This document shows positions 1 through 8,446 of a stretch of DNA of 64,000 bases, one piece after another. The stretch is from Allorhodopirellula solitaria (GTDB lineage: Bacteria > Planctomycetota > Planctomycetia > Pirellulales > Pirellulaceae). The notes beneath the pieces were generated by a model. That model did not search any database and was not told where the DNA came from. It saw only the letters and a program-made list of their open reading frames with translations. Position 1 is the first letter of the stretch. Each line of letters begins with the position of its first letter. Where the stretch lies: the NCBI RefSeq assembly GCF_007859855.1, contig NZ_SJPK01000001.1:124001-188000 (forward strand), read 5' to 3'. A program made the position numbers and the translations under genes.

Positions 1-122
1 TGCTGGCCCGCGGCTTGTCCCGCGCCGCACGGACCTGCGAGCAAACCGTGCCGACGGAACCGAACGTCGATGTTGGTTCGCACGATGACGAACTGGTCGC
101 GACCGAAGGAGGTGAACGATGA
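1..122 (+). CDS. C-terminal end of an upstream gene (partial)
   Basis: The reading frame beginning at base 3 is open from the window edge to a TGA at 120-122. Its TGA overlaps the ATG of the next gene in an ATGA arrangement. The peptide ends with an acidic tail (DVGSHDDELVATEGGER). The same 4-nt coupling recurs at the next two gene junctions, so this looks like the tail of the first gene of a co-translated recombinase cassette. Too little is present to name the protein. Confidence 0.5.
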   Translation, partial: LARGLSRAARTCEQTVPTEPNVDVGSHDDELVATEGGER

Positions 123-601
123 GTCCGAAGGTCACCGCCGAGATTGCTCGGCTGCCAGAGATGAAGGTCGCCGATTTGCAAAAACGATACGAACAAGTCT
201 TCGGCGAAGAATGTCGAAGTCGCAACAAGCAGTACTTGGTCCGCCGCATCGCCTGGCGGTTACAGGCCAACGATGAGGGTGGGCTGTCACGAGAGGCGTT
301 GATGAAAGCGGGCGAGTTGGCCGTTGATGCCGAATCGCGTGTGACTGCGCCTCGGGAACACGCCAACACCCAGGTCGCCAAACCGAAGCCTGCTGCGTTC
401 GTGGATTGGGATCCGCGACTGCCGCCGCCCAACAACGTCATCGAGCGTCAATACAAAGGCGAGATGATCCGCGTCGTGGTGCTGCAAGAAGGCTTTGAAT
501 ACGAAGGCGAACGATTTCGTTCGCTGACGGCGATTGCCAAGAAAGTCACAGGCACGCACACGAATGGATTCCTGTTCTTCAAACTTGGGAGGCGACCATG
601 A
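119..601 (+). CDS. DUF2924 family protein
   Basis: A 160-residue protein that matches my knowledge of the DUF2924 family: a helical N-terminal half (motif LQKRYEQVFGEE followed by RNKQYLVRRIAWRLQ), then a basic C-terminal half containing VIERQYKGEMIRVVVL and a last segment TGTHTNGFLFF. This family is repeatedly found directly before large serine recombinases in mobile elements; its biochemical role is unknown and DNA binding or recombinase assistance is an inference. The start is supported by AAGGAGGT seven bases upstream. The stop overlaps the recombinase ATG by 4 nt, so the two are translationally coupled. Confidence 0.85.
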   Translation: MSPKVTAEIARLPEMKVADLQKRYEQVFGEECRSRNKQYLVRRIAWRLQANDEGGLSREALMKAGELAVDAESRVTAPREHANTQVAKPKPAAFVDWDPRLPPPNNVIERQYKGEMIRVVVLQEGFEYEGERFRSLTAIAKKVTGTHTNGFLFFKLGRRP

Positions 602-2166
602 ACAAACGCGAAATAGCCACGACGGTGCAAACGATCCGTTGTGCAATCTACACACGGAAGTCGACCGAAGAAGGGCTCGATCAGGAATTCAATTCACTCG
701 ACGCACAACGCCAATCCGCCGAAGCGTTCATCGCTAGCCAACAACACGAAGGCTGGGTCATCAATCCGGAGATGTACGACGACGGCGGTTTTTCTGGTGG
801 GAACATTGAGCGGCCAGCACTCAAACGACTGATGGAAGACATCGAAGCGGGAAAGATCGACTGCGTGGTGGTTTACAAGGTCGACCGGCTGAGCCGATCA
901 CTGTTGGACTTCACCAAAGTCATGGAGACGTTCGACAAGTATGGCGTGTCGTTCGTTTCGGTGACTCAGCAATTCAACACCACGCATTCGATGGGCCGGT
1001 TGACGCTGAATATCCTGCTGTCGTTTGCTCAGTTCGAGCGGGAAATCATTGGCGAACGCATCCGCGACAAGATCGCCGGTCAACGGCGGCGTGGGCAATG
1101 GTGCGGCGGTTATCCGGTGTTGGGCTACGACGTCGATCGAAGCGAACGGACGCCGAAGTTGGTGGTCAACGCGGAAGAAGCGACCAAGGTGCGGCGGATC
1201 TTTCTGTTGTACTTGGAACTGCAATCGCTAACGCCGGTTAGCGATGCGGTGGCCGAGCGGAAATGGATGAACAAACTTTGGACGACGAAGAAAGGACTCG
1301 CCAAAGGTGGCCGACCGTTCGACAAGTGCAGCATCCACGCTTTGCTGACCAACCCGATTTACATCGGCAAGATCAAACACAAAGAGCAATTGTTCAACGG
1401 GCGGCACGAAGCGATCGTCGATGAAGCCATCTTTGACCAGGTTCAGATGCAGTTGCGGGCGAACAACCTGACCCGCGGCAGCCGGTTACCGAGCAAGTAT
1501 GGCGGCCTTTTGAAAGGGCTGATTCGATGCCCGCAATGCAACGTCGCGATGGTTCACACGTCGACCAAGAAGAAGTCCATCGCGTATCGCTACTACACCT
1601 GCGTTCGAGCGATCAAACGCGGTCGAAACTCGTGCGAACATCCATCGCTGCCGGCGGGTGAAATCGAAGAGGCGGTGGTGGACCAAGTGCGTGCGATCGC
1701 CGGCGATGATGGGTTGCGAGATGAGATCATCCGCCAAGCTGACGAGGCATCGCGTCGACGCAAGGAAGAATTCGAGACGCAGCGGATGCAACTGACACGG
1801 CAACTGGCCCGCGACCACGGCGAGGTTCGGAATCTGGTTCTGCTCGAACATGGCAACAGCTCAACCACGGCGCGAATCGCCGACTTGCAGCAACGCATCG
1901 AGTCGGCGGAGCGAAGTCTTGCCGGCGTCCATCGACAGATTGCCGAAGCCGAGAAGCAAGACATGTCGGCCGACTTCATCACCGAAGCCTTCTCCGACTT
2001 TGACCGTGTGTGGGATGCGCTCAACATGCGGGAGAAAGCCCAACTGCTCGGGTTGTTGGTGGCGAAGGTCGAGTTCGATCAAACCGAAAGTACGATTGAA
2101 ATTTCATTCCATTCCAGCGGCATCGCGTCGCTGGAAGCCCTGCAACAAGAGGAGGTCACCGCGTGA
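598..2166 (+). CDS. large serine recombinase / integrase
   Basis: A 522-residue site-specific recombinase. The N-terminal resolvase domain has the YTRKST motif with the predicted nucleophile Ser22, then VVVYKVDRLSRS and the FAQFEREIIGERIRDKI helix. A recombinase domain follows (about 160-290), then a zinc ribbon with CPQC and two later Cys, and a coiled coil around 370-450 as in phage and ICE integrases. It cuts and rejoins attP and attB through a phosphoserine link. Length and order fit an intact enzyme. It is coupled to genes on both sides by 4-nt overlaps and is the likely integrase of the element, although I could not identify att sites. Confidence 0.93.
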   Translation: MNKREIATTVQTIRCAIYTRKSTEEGLDQEFNSLDAQRQSAEAFIASQQHEGWVINPEMYDDGGFSGGNIERPALKRLMEDIEAGKIDCVVVYKVDRLSRSLLDFTKVMETFDKYGVSFVSVTQQFNTTHSMGRLTLNILLSFAQFEREIIGERIRDKIAGQRRRGQWCGGYPVLGYDVDRSERTPKLVVNAEEATKVRRIFLLYLELQSLTPVSDAVAERKWMNKLWTTKKGLAKGGRPFDKCSIHALLTNPIYIGKIKHKEQLFNGRHEAIVDEAIFDQVQMQLRANNLTRGSRLPSKYGGLLKGLIRCPQCNVAMVHTSTKKKSIAYRYYTCVRAIKRGRNSCEHPSLPAGEIEEAVVDQVRAIAGDDGLRDEIIRQADEASRRRKEEFETQRMQLTRQLARDHGEVRNLVLLEHGNSSTTARIADLQQRIESAERSLAGVHRQIAEAEKQDMSADFITEAFSDFDRVWDALNMREKAQLLGLLVAKVEFDQTESTIEISFHSSGIASLEALQQEEVTA

Positions 2167-2597
2167 TCAAAGTCAAAACCAAACTGAACGTCCAAATCAA
2201 TGCTCGCGGACGGAAGACGATCCGGCGATTCACCGGTGATGAAGACAACGTTGAATCACCAGCCAAGCCCGCCGGTCGCATCCCGCGGATCGCTCGACTG
2301 ATGGCTTTGGCGATTCGGTATCAGTCCATGCTTCAGAACGACGAGGTGGCAGACATGATCGAATTGGCCCGCATCGCACATGTCTCGCAACCACGCATGA
2401 CTCAGATCATGGGACTGAATCTGCTCGCCCCGGACATCCAGGAAGCGTTGTTGAACCTGCCGCCACAGCCCGGCAAATGCCAAATCCACGAGAAGCGATT
2501 ACGCCCCCTGACAGCGATGCTTCGCTGGGAGCAGCAGCGTTCGGCCTGGAGCGAAATGCTGGTCGAGATCGGCGAGGCCGAAGCCGTCGACGAGTGA
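2163..2597 (+). CDS. small helix-turn-helix protein of the recombinase cassette
   Basis: A 144-residue basic protein starting at GTG within a GTGA overlap with the recombinase stop. Residues near 65-95 (MIELARIAHVSQPRMTQIM) form a clear helix-turn-helix like the KorB/ParB type, followed by LLAPDIQEALLNLP. No effector domain is recognisable. In similar cassettes a short HTH protein follows the DUF2924-recombinase pair; a role as regulator or recombination directionality factor is possible but is inference. After its stop comes 265 bp without a gene, including a T8 run and a short TATC repeat. Confidence 0.7.
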   Translation: MIKVKTKLNVQINARGRKTIRRFTGDEDNVESPAKPAGRIPRIARLMALAIRYQSMLQNDEVADMIELARIAHVSQPRMTQIMGLNLLAPDIQEALLNLPPQPGKCQIHEKRLRPLTAMLRWEQQRSAWSEMLVEIGEAEAVDE

Positions 2598-2862
2598 CGG
2601 AAGCTGGGAATTTGGCCTCGCTACCGCTCCGTCAACCGGTTTTCCCGATTCTGTCTGTAATTTTTTTTGCACCGGTTTTTACGGTGAATTTGACGATTGT
2701 TCCGAAAATCCGGCCCGTGCAGTGACCAAACGTGTCCACCACCCTCTCTATCTATCTATATCCCAGTGCACCTGTCGCATTTGCTAGCAACCGGAATGGC
2801 TGGCTTCACCTTTGACAATCTCCAGGGAAGCGAACTCTTCAGAGCGGAATTTTTGATCTCGA

Positions 2863-4065
2863 ATGGCAACCTTCAATCCGAAACACTTCACCGACGCGGA
2901 CGTCCTCCGCACCATTCATCCGGAACACCTTTGCAAACTGATCGAACCCCACGCCACCTACTTCGGCGATCGAGGGTTGTCGCTTCCGTCGGCCCGGCAA
3001 GCGGCAACACTCGACGTCGACCGACTGGCACATTTGCTTGAATCGCCTGATGATGCGATCCCGCAAGAATTGCTCAACGCCATCGGCTACATCGACGAAA
3101 TGGCAACAGAGCGAGGCATGGATTCGCTGCTGCCCAAAGCAATCGAAGCAAAGATGCCGCTTGATCCGAACAAGGATCACTCACCAGCCGACATCGCGGT
3201 GCAGGTGTGGTTGTTCGATCCAATGATCGTGGAACGTGAACACATTTGGTTCACATGGAAGCCACCAAGACGAATGGATTGTTTTCGCGTCGGCGAGAAG
3301 AAGCACGGCAAGCTGCTGGAGATCACCCACGAGCGATGTCAACAAGCGGCGGAAGACATTGGTAGTTGGCTGAGCGAAAACAACCGCACGCCGTTCTGCA
3401 ATCTGGCTTACCGAGAGACCGATGATGGGTTTGAGTTCTCAATCCAACGCGGTGATCCGTTCACACGGAAGTCCACGATCGAACGAAACTCAATTGGCAA
3501 TGTTCACTTCCGTCCGGCTGGCAAGGACAAAGTGATCTTCAAGTTGGAAGACGTCATGGTCATGATCAACACGCCGATCCGTCGGGCGATCGCCGTCTAT
3601 CAGCGTGTGTTCGGAAATCTACTGTACGGCGATCCCGAGTTCTTTACCGACTCAAATATCATTTCGACGCGTGCATTGGAGGAACTCGGTGAAGGAGCGT
3701 TGTCATGCCGCGACGTCGACGGCATTGATGAGGTTTTGTTCGTGGAGTACCTCGTTGATCTGGGCGGCGACCAGGACGCGACGGTGACTTACAAAGCGAA
3801 CGACATCATTACTGATATGAAACAGCGAAATCGAAAATTGGATTTCGAGGGTCGGTTAATTAGTGCCACCTTTCGGATCCGGTATCGAGGCAGTCGTTAT
3901 TGGCGGACGTTGAAGCTGTACGACGGCAATGCAACGTGCTACACCCGAGACGCCAACGCCAGGCACGCCGAGCAATGGATGCGTCTTCGCAACTTCATCC
4001 AAGTAACCAACGCAAACGCCGAAAGCGATGTCGAAGTCAATGACGAGACTCTGGCGCTGCATTGA
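2863..4065 (+). CDS. uncharacterised protein, first of a coupled pair
   Basis: A 400-residue soluble protein that I do not recognise. It has no signal peptide or membrane segment. The N-terminal third is helical (EHLCKLIEPHATYFGDRGL); the middle contains IWFTWKPPRRMDCFRVGEKK and the last part is rich in beta-type sequence. Codon use is like its neighbours and the frame is uninterrupted. Its end overlaps the next ORF by 38 nt, so the two are probably one operon. It lies between the recombinase cassette and the regulator, a usual cargo position; a defence or accessory function is only a guess from location. Confidence 0.7.
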   Translation: MATFNPKHFTDADVLRTIHPEHLCKLIEPHATYFGDRGLSLPSARQAATLDVDRLAHLLESPDDAIPQELLNAIGYIDEMATERGMDSLLPKAIEAKMPLDPNKDHSPADIAVQVWLFDPMIVEREHIWFTWKPPRRMDCFRVGEKKHGKLLEITHERCQQAAEDIGSWLSENNRTPFCNLAYRETDDGFEFSIQRGDPFTRKSTIERNSIGNVHFRPAGKDKVIFKLEDVMVMINTPIRRAIAVYQRVFGNLLYGDPEFFTDSNIISTRALEELGEGALSCRDVDGIDEVLFVEYLVDLGGDQDATVTYKANDIITDMKQRNRKLDFEGRLISATFRIRYRGSRYWRTLKLYDGNATCYTRDANARHAEQWMRLRNFIQVTNANAESDVEVNDETLALH

Positions 4066-5233
4066 AGAGTCGGTCACTTTGCACGGGGCGGAGGGCGATT
4101 GGCGACGACGGCTCGGGACGGAGTTCGAGTCGTTTCGCCGATTCCTGAATCCCACAGATAGAATTGTTGCGAGGTTTCAGGGCGATGACGGTGGTGCGTC
4201 TTGGCGGGTGGAAGTGTTCGACGGGCGATGTTTCGCTCGGAATGAACAAACGCTTGAAAATCGTGAAATACCGCGTTCCCAGGTCACCAGCCTGAAGTTC
4301 GACGTGCATCTTCTTACGCGGGAGCTTGCTGCGGTTCTGTCGGTTGGTGATTCCGTCGAGGTTCTCGGGTTGACGCATCACGTCGTTCGGGTCGGCGTTT
4401 TGCCGGCCAGTCTTGGCTCGCGACCAGTTTATCTGTGCACGCACACCTGGACAGCGGATTTGGTCGCGGCACTCGATCAAATAGGTCGCCACGCGTCTGG
4501 GCCGTTTGTGCTGCTTCATCCAACCGGCCGAGCAATTGATTCGCATGTCCGATCATGGCTATCGAAAGCTGACGCACACGTCATCGCGCTGGATCAGCTT
4601 ATCCACGTGACTGGCGATGGTGAGCTTCTTGCCGCACCGCGTTTTGATCACTTGATCAGGCAAACCCTGGGCATCCAGAACACTAACTTGCCAGTCTATC
4701 GCTTTCGGAAAGACGACGACTTCTGGTGGGTCGCGTTCGGTGGTACGCCGCGACCGGTGAAGGACAGCAGCGGCATGCCGTACATCGCAAGCCTGTTGTC
4801 GCGTCCGAGCGTCGGAATGACTGCGATGCAGTTGGAATCAGTGGTTTCGGGTATCCACGAAGCGGTAAGAACGGGCGGACGTGGCAAAAAGGTCGACGAT
4901 CAATCGCTACGCGAATCGCACTCACGTTTGAAACAGATTGCCAGTGGATTGGATGCGGCGAAAGACGACCAGGATTTCTCTGCGATGACGCGGTTGGAAA
5001 CCGAGCGTGATGAAATCCTCGCCCAGGTGCGCAAGGACACCGGACTGAGTGGAGCGATTCACGATGACTCGGACGCGAAGCGTGCAGGCGATAGTGTCGC
5101 CCGTGCGATCCGGCGGGCGATCAAAGAAATCGAGAAGAAGGTACCCGAGCTAGCAGACCATCTTCGATCGGATGTGACTGTGGGCATTGACTGTATGTAT
5201 TCGCCCAAGCAACCGGTGGACTGGGAGTTTTGA
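4028..5233 (+). CDS. uncharacterised protein, second of a coupled pair
   Basis: A 401-residue soluble protein of unknown function. The longest start is ATG 4028 inside the preceding gene; ATG 4040 is an alternative. An alpha/beta core is visible around residues 125-200 (VYLCTHTWTADLVAALDQI, GPFVLLHPTGRAID), followed by FWWVAFGG and a charged helical, probably coiled-coil, C-terminal half (RETERDEILAQV-like and AIRRAIKEIEKKVPELADH). I see no known catalytic motif. The overlap with the preceding gene suggests joint action of the two products. Confidence 0.7.
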   Translation: MSKSMTRLWRCIEESVTLHGAEGDWRRRLGTEFESFRRFLNPTDRIVARFQGDDGGASWRVEVFDGRCFARNEQTLENREIPRSQVTSLKFDVHLLTRELAAVLSVGDSVEVLGLTHHVVRVGVLPASLGSRPVYLCTHTWTADLVAALDQIGRHASGPFVLLHPTGRAIDSHVRSWLSKADAHVIALDQLIHVTGDGELLAAPRFDHLIRQTLGIQNTNLPVYRFRKDDDFWWVAFGGTPRPVKDSSGMPYIASLLSRPSVGMTAMQLESVVSGIHEAVRTGGRGKKVDDQSLRESHSRLKQIASGLDAAKDDQDFSAMTRLETERDEILAQVRKDTGLSGAIHDDSDAKRAGDSVARAIRRAIKEIEKKVPELADHLRSDVTVGIDCMYSPKQPVDWEF

Positions 5234-5252
5234 GTCAAAAAAACCTCTGGCG

Positions 5253-5285
5253 GACAAACTTTGTCTGTCGCGGACAAAAGTTGTC
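5253..5285. promoter_or_regulatory. paired palindromes upstream of the regulator gene
   Basis: Two near-identical 13-bp dyads, GACAAACTTTGTC (5253-5265, perfect around its centre) and GACAAAAGTTGTC (5273-5285), each preceded by CG. Their centres are 20 bp apart, about two helical turns, so two protein dimers would sit on one face of the DNA. They lie in the 190-bp gap before the sigma-like gene and follow the stop of the preceding gene by 20 bp. A tandem operator for a dimeric repressor is the simplest reading; the binding protein is unknown. Confidence 0.5.
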
Positions 5286-5426
5286 TTGCCCCATCCCCGG
5301 CTGAGGGACGCAAACGATCGCCTCGCCGCCGCCCGTGCTATTTCGCGACTTTGATTCGCGACGCGGTCTTCTTGCGGTGGTGAATGTGGCGACGCTTTGC
5401 GAACTCCCCGGCCGGGAGATTCTGTT

Positions 5427-6017
5427 TTGAACAAGAAAGAAATTGCCCCGGAATTGATCGAATTCGCGATGCCGTTGGTGGAGCGAACCGCTCACAAGAT
5501 CAAGACGCGTCCCGAACTTCGCGACATGGACGTCGAAGACATCGAGCAAGACTTGCTGCTACACGTTTGCGAGCGGGCACCGAACTACAACCCCGAACTC
5601 GGCAGCGTGAAAGCGTTCGTGACCCAAGTGGTCGTCAACGGTGTCGGCATGTTGCTGCGGAAGGTCACCCGCCAACGATCGAATCCAGGCGAGGGGATGG
5701 AGATCACGTCGCTCTCGGACTACGTCGACGGTCCCGACCTCAAATCCGAGGAACGGATCGTGGGCATGTCTACCGACGATGGTGACCGGCTTCGTCAAAC
5801 CGAGGCTCGCGATCCAATCACGGACATCGAGTTGTCGGACGCCATCGAGGAACGCATCGCGACCTTGCCCAAAGATCTGCGGCCGATCGCCCGTGAATTG
5901 ATGACGTCCAACCAGAAGGAAACGGCGGAAAGATTGGGGCTTTCACGTCGCAAGATGGACTCCGCAATGGCGAAGATTCGCGAGCACTTTGGCGAGATCG
6001 ACTGGAACGAGAAATAA
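5427..6017 (+). CDS. sigma-70-family-like transcription regulator
   Basis: About 196 residues if translation starts at TTG 5427 (MNKKEIAPELIEF), placed after a GGGAGA about 7 bases upstream; ATG-type start 5397 would add ten residues. The N-terminal part resembles sigma region 2 (DVEDIEQDLLLHVCERAPNY, GSVKAFVTQVV). The C-terminal part resembles region 4 with a helix-turn-helix (KETAERLGLSRRKMDSAMAK). It likely directs transcription of the element's genes. It is the first gene after the paired palindromes and is followed by the recombination block. It could also be a phage late regulator of sigma type. Confidence 0.75.
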   Translation: MNKKEIAPELIEFAMPLVERTAHKIKTRPELRDMDVEDIEQDLLLHVCERAPNYNPELGSVKAFVTQVVVNGVGMLLRKVTRQRSNPGEGMEITSLSDYVDGPDLKSEERIVGMSTDDGDRLRQTEARDPITDIELSDAIEERIATLPKDLRPIARELMTSNQKETAERLGLSRRKMDSAMAKIREHFGEIDWNEK

Positions 6018-6113
6018 CTTCTTCGGACCGTGCGCTAAGCGATCGGCATAGATAGTACCGGGGCGGGCAAGCGTTTTTTGTCACGCCATCTGTTTCCACC
6101 TCGGAGGACGTTT

Positions 6114-6347
6114 GTGCAATCGCTGGACATTGAAAAACGCGTCGGGATTTCGCTCGCCGTCGGTCGCTATTTGCGATCGGCCGATCGGTTCAACGACGCC
6201 TCGCGTGACTTCACCGGAGCGTGTCGATCGCTCCGCAAGCAACTCGGAAGCGAACAACGCTTCGTCGTCCAAGTTGATTTCAAGCACTACCTCGTGACCA
6301 GTGATCGCGATGGCAATTTCGACGTCGAACCGATCGCGTCGCTCTGA
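6114..6347 (+). CDS. small uncharacterised phage-type protein
   Basis: A 77-residue protein starting at GTG 6114, chosen because GGAGG ends about 7 bases before it. It has no recognised motif: a helical N-terminal half (ISLAVGRYLRSADRF) and a beta-type end (FVVQVDFKHYLVTSD). The ORF can be extended upstream to 6078, but that stretch has no ribosome binding site of its own. Its place directly before the RecA-like gene suggests an early phage accessory gene. Confidence 0.6.
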   Translation: MQSLDIEKRVGISLAVGRYLRSADRFNDASRDFTGACRSLRKQLGSEQRFVVQVDFKHYLVTSDRDGNFDVEPIASL

Positions 6348-6391
6348 TTCATTTACTCAATCAACCATTCACACAAGGAACGATCCAAATA

Positions 6392-7150
6392 GTGAGCAAC
6401 TTACTTGAAACCATCCAATCCGGCCGGCAGTCGAAGCCGCCCCGTGTCTTGCTCTACGGGGTCGAAGGCATCGGCAAGTCGACCTTTGGCAGCGAAGCAC
6501 CGAAGCCGATCTTCATTCAAACCGAAGACGGTCTCGATGAGATCGACTGTGACCGCTTTCCGCTCGCGACGACGTTTGATGACGTTGTCGGGGCGTTGAA
6601 GACGCTCGTCAATGAGAAGCACGATTACGAGTCCGTCGTGATCGACTCGCTCGATTGGCTGGAGCGTCTCGTCTGGGACAAGCTCTGTCAGCAGTATGCC
6701 GTCGAGTCGATCGAAAAGGTCGACGGCGGGTACGCTCGCGGTTACATGCACGCCCTCTCTTTGTGGCGTGACGTGCTCGATCTGCTCGGGGCGTTGCGTT
6801 CCCGCGGGATGGTGATCGTGATGATCGCACATTCCAAGGTCGAACGCTTTGAAGATCCCGAGTCTTCGCCTTACGACCGTTATTCGCCACGGCTTCACAA
6901 ACACGCCGCGGCGCTCGTGAAAGAGTGGTGCGACGCCGTTTTGTTTGCCACCCGGAAAATGAGAACGGCCACGGAAGACGGAGGGTTCAATCGCAAACGC
7001 ACGGTCGCTCACGCCATTGGCAAAGAGGGAGGCGAGCGTGTCATTCGTGCTTACGGTTCGCCGACGTGCGTGGCGAAGAACCGCTACGGCATCGCCGAAG
7101 AATTGCCGCTGTCCTGGTCCGCCTTCGTCGGTGCGATGACCGCCAACTGA
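6392..7150 (+). CDS. RecA-like phage ATPase (Sak4-type AAA-ATPase)
   Basis: A 252-residue ATP-binding protein beginning with GTG. Walker A is GVEGIGKS at residues 23-30 and Walker B is ESVVIDSLDW near residue 80. A later VIVMIAHSKV strand fits the RecA core fold, and there is a QTEDGLDEI segment typical of phage single-strand annealing ATPases related to Sak4. In such phages this ATPase works with a DUF669 single-strand DNA-binding partner, and exactly that gene follows. The role is homologous recombination and repair of the phage genome. No terminal domain is missing. Confidence 0.85.
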   Translation: MSNLLETIQSGRQSKPPRVLLYGVEGIGKSTFGSEAPKPIFIQTEDGLDEIDCDRFPLATTFDDVVGALKTLVNEKHDYESVVIDSLDWLERLVWDKLCQQYAVESIEKVDGGYARGYMHALSLWRDVLDLLGALRSRGMVIVMIAHSKVERFEDPESSPYDRYSPRLHKHAAALVKEWCDAVLFATRKMRTATEDGGFNRKRTVAHAIGKEGGERVIRAYGSPTCVAKNRYGIAEELPLSWSAFVGAMTAN

Positions 7151-7202
7151 CCTTTCAACGAATCACTGAACCTTCTCTTTTCATCCAACCAAGGAACCAA
7201 CC

Positions 7203-7697
7203 ATGGCCAACCTCCAAGGCTTTGATGCCAACACCGTCGAACCATCCAACAACATGGAACCGATCCCCGACGGCAGCTACGTCGCGGTTATCACCGACAG
7301 CGAAATGAAGCCGACCAAATCGGGTGCCGGAAACTACTTGCAGCTTGTTTTTCAGATCGTGGAGGGAGAGTACGCAAACCGTCTTCTCTGGGTGCGACTC
7401 AACCTCGACAACCCCAATGCGACCGCGGTGGACATCGCCCGGCGGGAGTTGTCTGCGATCTGTCGGTCGGTCGGCGTCTTGGTGCCCACCGACTCATCGG
7501 ACCTGCACAACTTGCCGTGTGTCCTCGCGGTGAAGTTGAAGCGTCGCAACGACACCGGCGAACTTCAAAACGAAGTCAAAGGGTATTCCGCATGCGAGGC
7601 CAAGACCGCGCACACCGCGGCGAGCGACACGCCGTCTGGTATCGCAAAGTCGGGGAAGGACGCGCCGGCAGCGGGATCCCCTCCGTGGAAACGTTGA
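7203..7697 (+). CDS. DUF669 protein, putative ssDNA-binding partner
   Basis: A 164-residue protein with the DUF669 pattern: PIPDGSYVAVITDSEMKPTK near the N terminus, then NYLQLVFQIVEGEYANRLLW and an OB-like beta stretch. The C-terminal tail is flexible (TAASDTPSGIAKSGKDA) and ends SPPWKR, resembling the interaction tail of single-strand binding proteins but without acidic residues. It follows the RecA-like ATPase by about 50 bp and is followed by a strong terminator. The expected role is coating single-stranded DNA for the ATPase. Confidence 0.82.
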   Translation: MANLQGFDANTVEPSNNMEPIPDGSYVAVITDSEMKPTKSGAGNYLQLVFQIVEGEYANRLLWVRLNLDNPNATAVDIARRELSAICRSVGVLVPTDSSDLHNLPCVLAVKLKRRNDTGELQNEVKGYSACEAKTAHTAASDTPSGIAKSGKDAPAAGSPPWKR

Positions 7698-7729
7698 GGC
7701 TTGCCCTCTGACTCTGTTTCCACGGACTG

Positions 7730-7773
7730 ACGCTCGGCTGGCAATGGATTGCCGGCCGGGCGTTTTCTTTTTT
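7730..7773 (+). terminator. intrinsic terminator after the DUF669 gene
   Basis: A 16-bp stem (ACGCTCGGCTGGCAAT against ATTGCCGGCCGGGCGT, two G-U pairs) closes on a two-base loop and is followed by TTTTCTTTTTT. It sits 32 bp after the DUF669 stop and 15 bp before the RusA start, so RusA is either transcribed by read-through or from a promoter overlapping the stem. Confidence 0.85.
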
Positions 7774-7787
7774 CGGAATTCGACATC

Positions 7788-8309
7788 ATGATTCGCCTCA
7801 AACTTCCCTTCCCACCGTCGGTCAATCATTACTGGCGTCACGTTGGCCCGCGGGTGTTGGTCAGCAAGAAAGGTCGGCAATACCGCGCCGACGTTTCTTC
7901 ACTGCTTCACCGCAAGCAAATCAAAACGCTTGAAGGCGACTTGATCGTCGACATTCGATTAACACCACCGGACCGACGACGACGCGACGTCGACAATTCA
8001 CTTAAAGCACTTCTCGACTCGATGCAATTCGGCGGCGTCTATCACGACGACAGCCAAATTGTTCGTTTGACTGTCGAAAAGGTAGCTGCCGACCCGGACT
8101 CGCCGCGTGCCGACGTGGTTGTCCAGCATGTGCCAGCGTCGATTGGCAAACCTGGATTTCGCGTCTGTCTGCGCTGTGACGCTGCGTTTGAATCCGGCGG
8201 CCCTGGCAATCGAATCTGTCCGACCTGCACGTTGGTTAACAACAGCCTGCCAGCAGTGACACCAGAAGAGCGTGGGCGAAAGTTTCGCAACGGAGAGCCG
8301 CTGCTGTGA
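7788..8309 (+). CDS. RusA-like Holliday junction resolvase with C-terminal zinc ribbon
   Basis: A 173-residue protein starting at ATG 7788; the family begins with IRLKLPFPPSVNHYW. Key acidic residues are in PPDRRRRDVDNSLKALLDSM (Asp67, Asp69, Asp77), followed by GVYHDDSQI. The RusA domain ends near residue 115. The last 55 residues add a zinc ribbon with Cys127, Cys130, Cys144 and Cys147, which standard RusA proteins of about 120 residues lack. It would cut four-way junctions during phage recombination. The extension may give junction or partner specificity; that is inference. Confidence 0.88.
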   Translation: MIRLKLPFPPSVNHYWRHVGPRVLVSKKGRQYRADVSSLLHRKQIKTLEGDLIVDIRLTPPDRRRRDVDNSLKALLDSMQFGGVYHDDSQIVRLTVEKVAADPDSPRADVVVQHVPASIGKPGFRVCLRCDAAFESGGPGNRICPTCTLVNNSLPAVTPEERGRKFRNGEPLL

Positions 8310-8320
8310 AACGCCTTCGT

Positions 8321-8446
8321 TCAGAACTGACGCAATTCAAAAGCGTCCCACCCCAAGCCACCATGCCTTACGCCAGTGATATGAATGGTGTTGGCGTGAA
8401 AGATGTATCCAATGACATACGGGAATTGCCGACTCGTACGGAAGTC
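8321..8446 (-). pseudogene. C-terminal fragment of a ParE/RelE-type toxin
   Basis: Directly after the antitoxin stop and in another frame, about 40 codons read FRTSRQFPYVIGYIFHANTI and then HITGVRHGG, the usual last strands of a RelE/ParE toxin. The N-terminal two thirds, including the helical hairpin, is missing. The toxin is therefore inactivated by an internal deletion that left the antitoxin intact. Confidence 0.7.

Noticed and set aside
2741-2762. Short TATC repeat before the 400-aa gene
   Set aside because: Only about three units; no sign of function.
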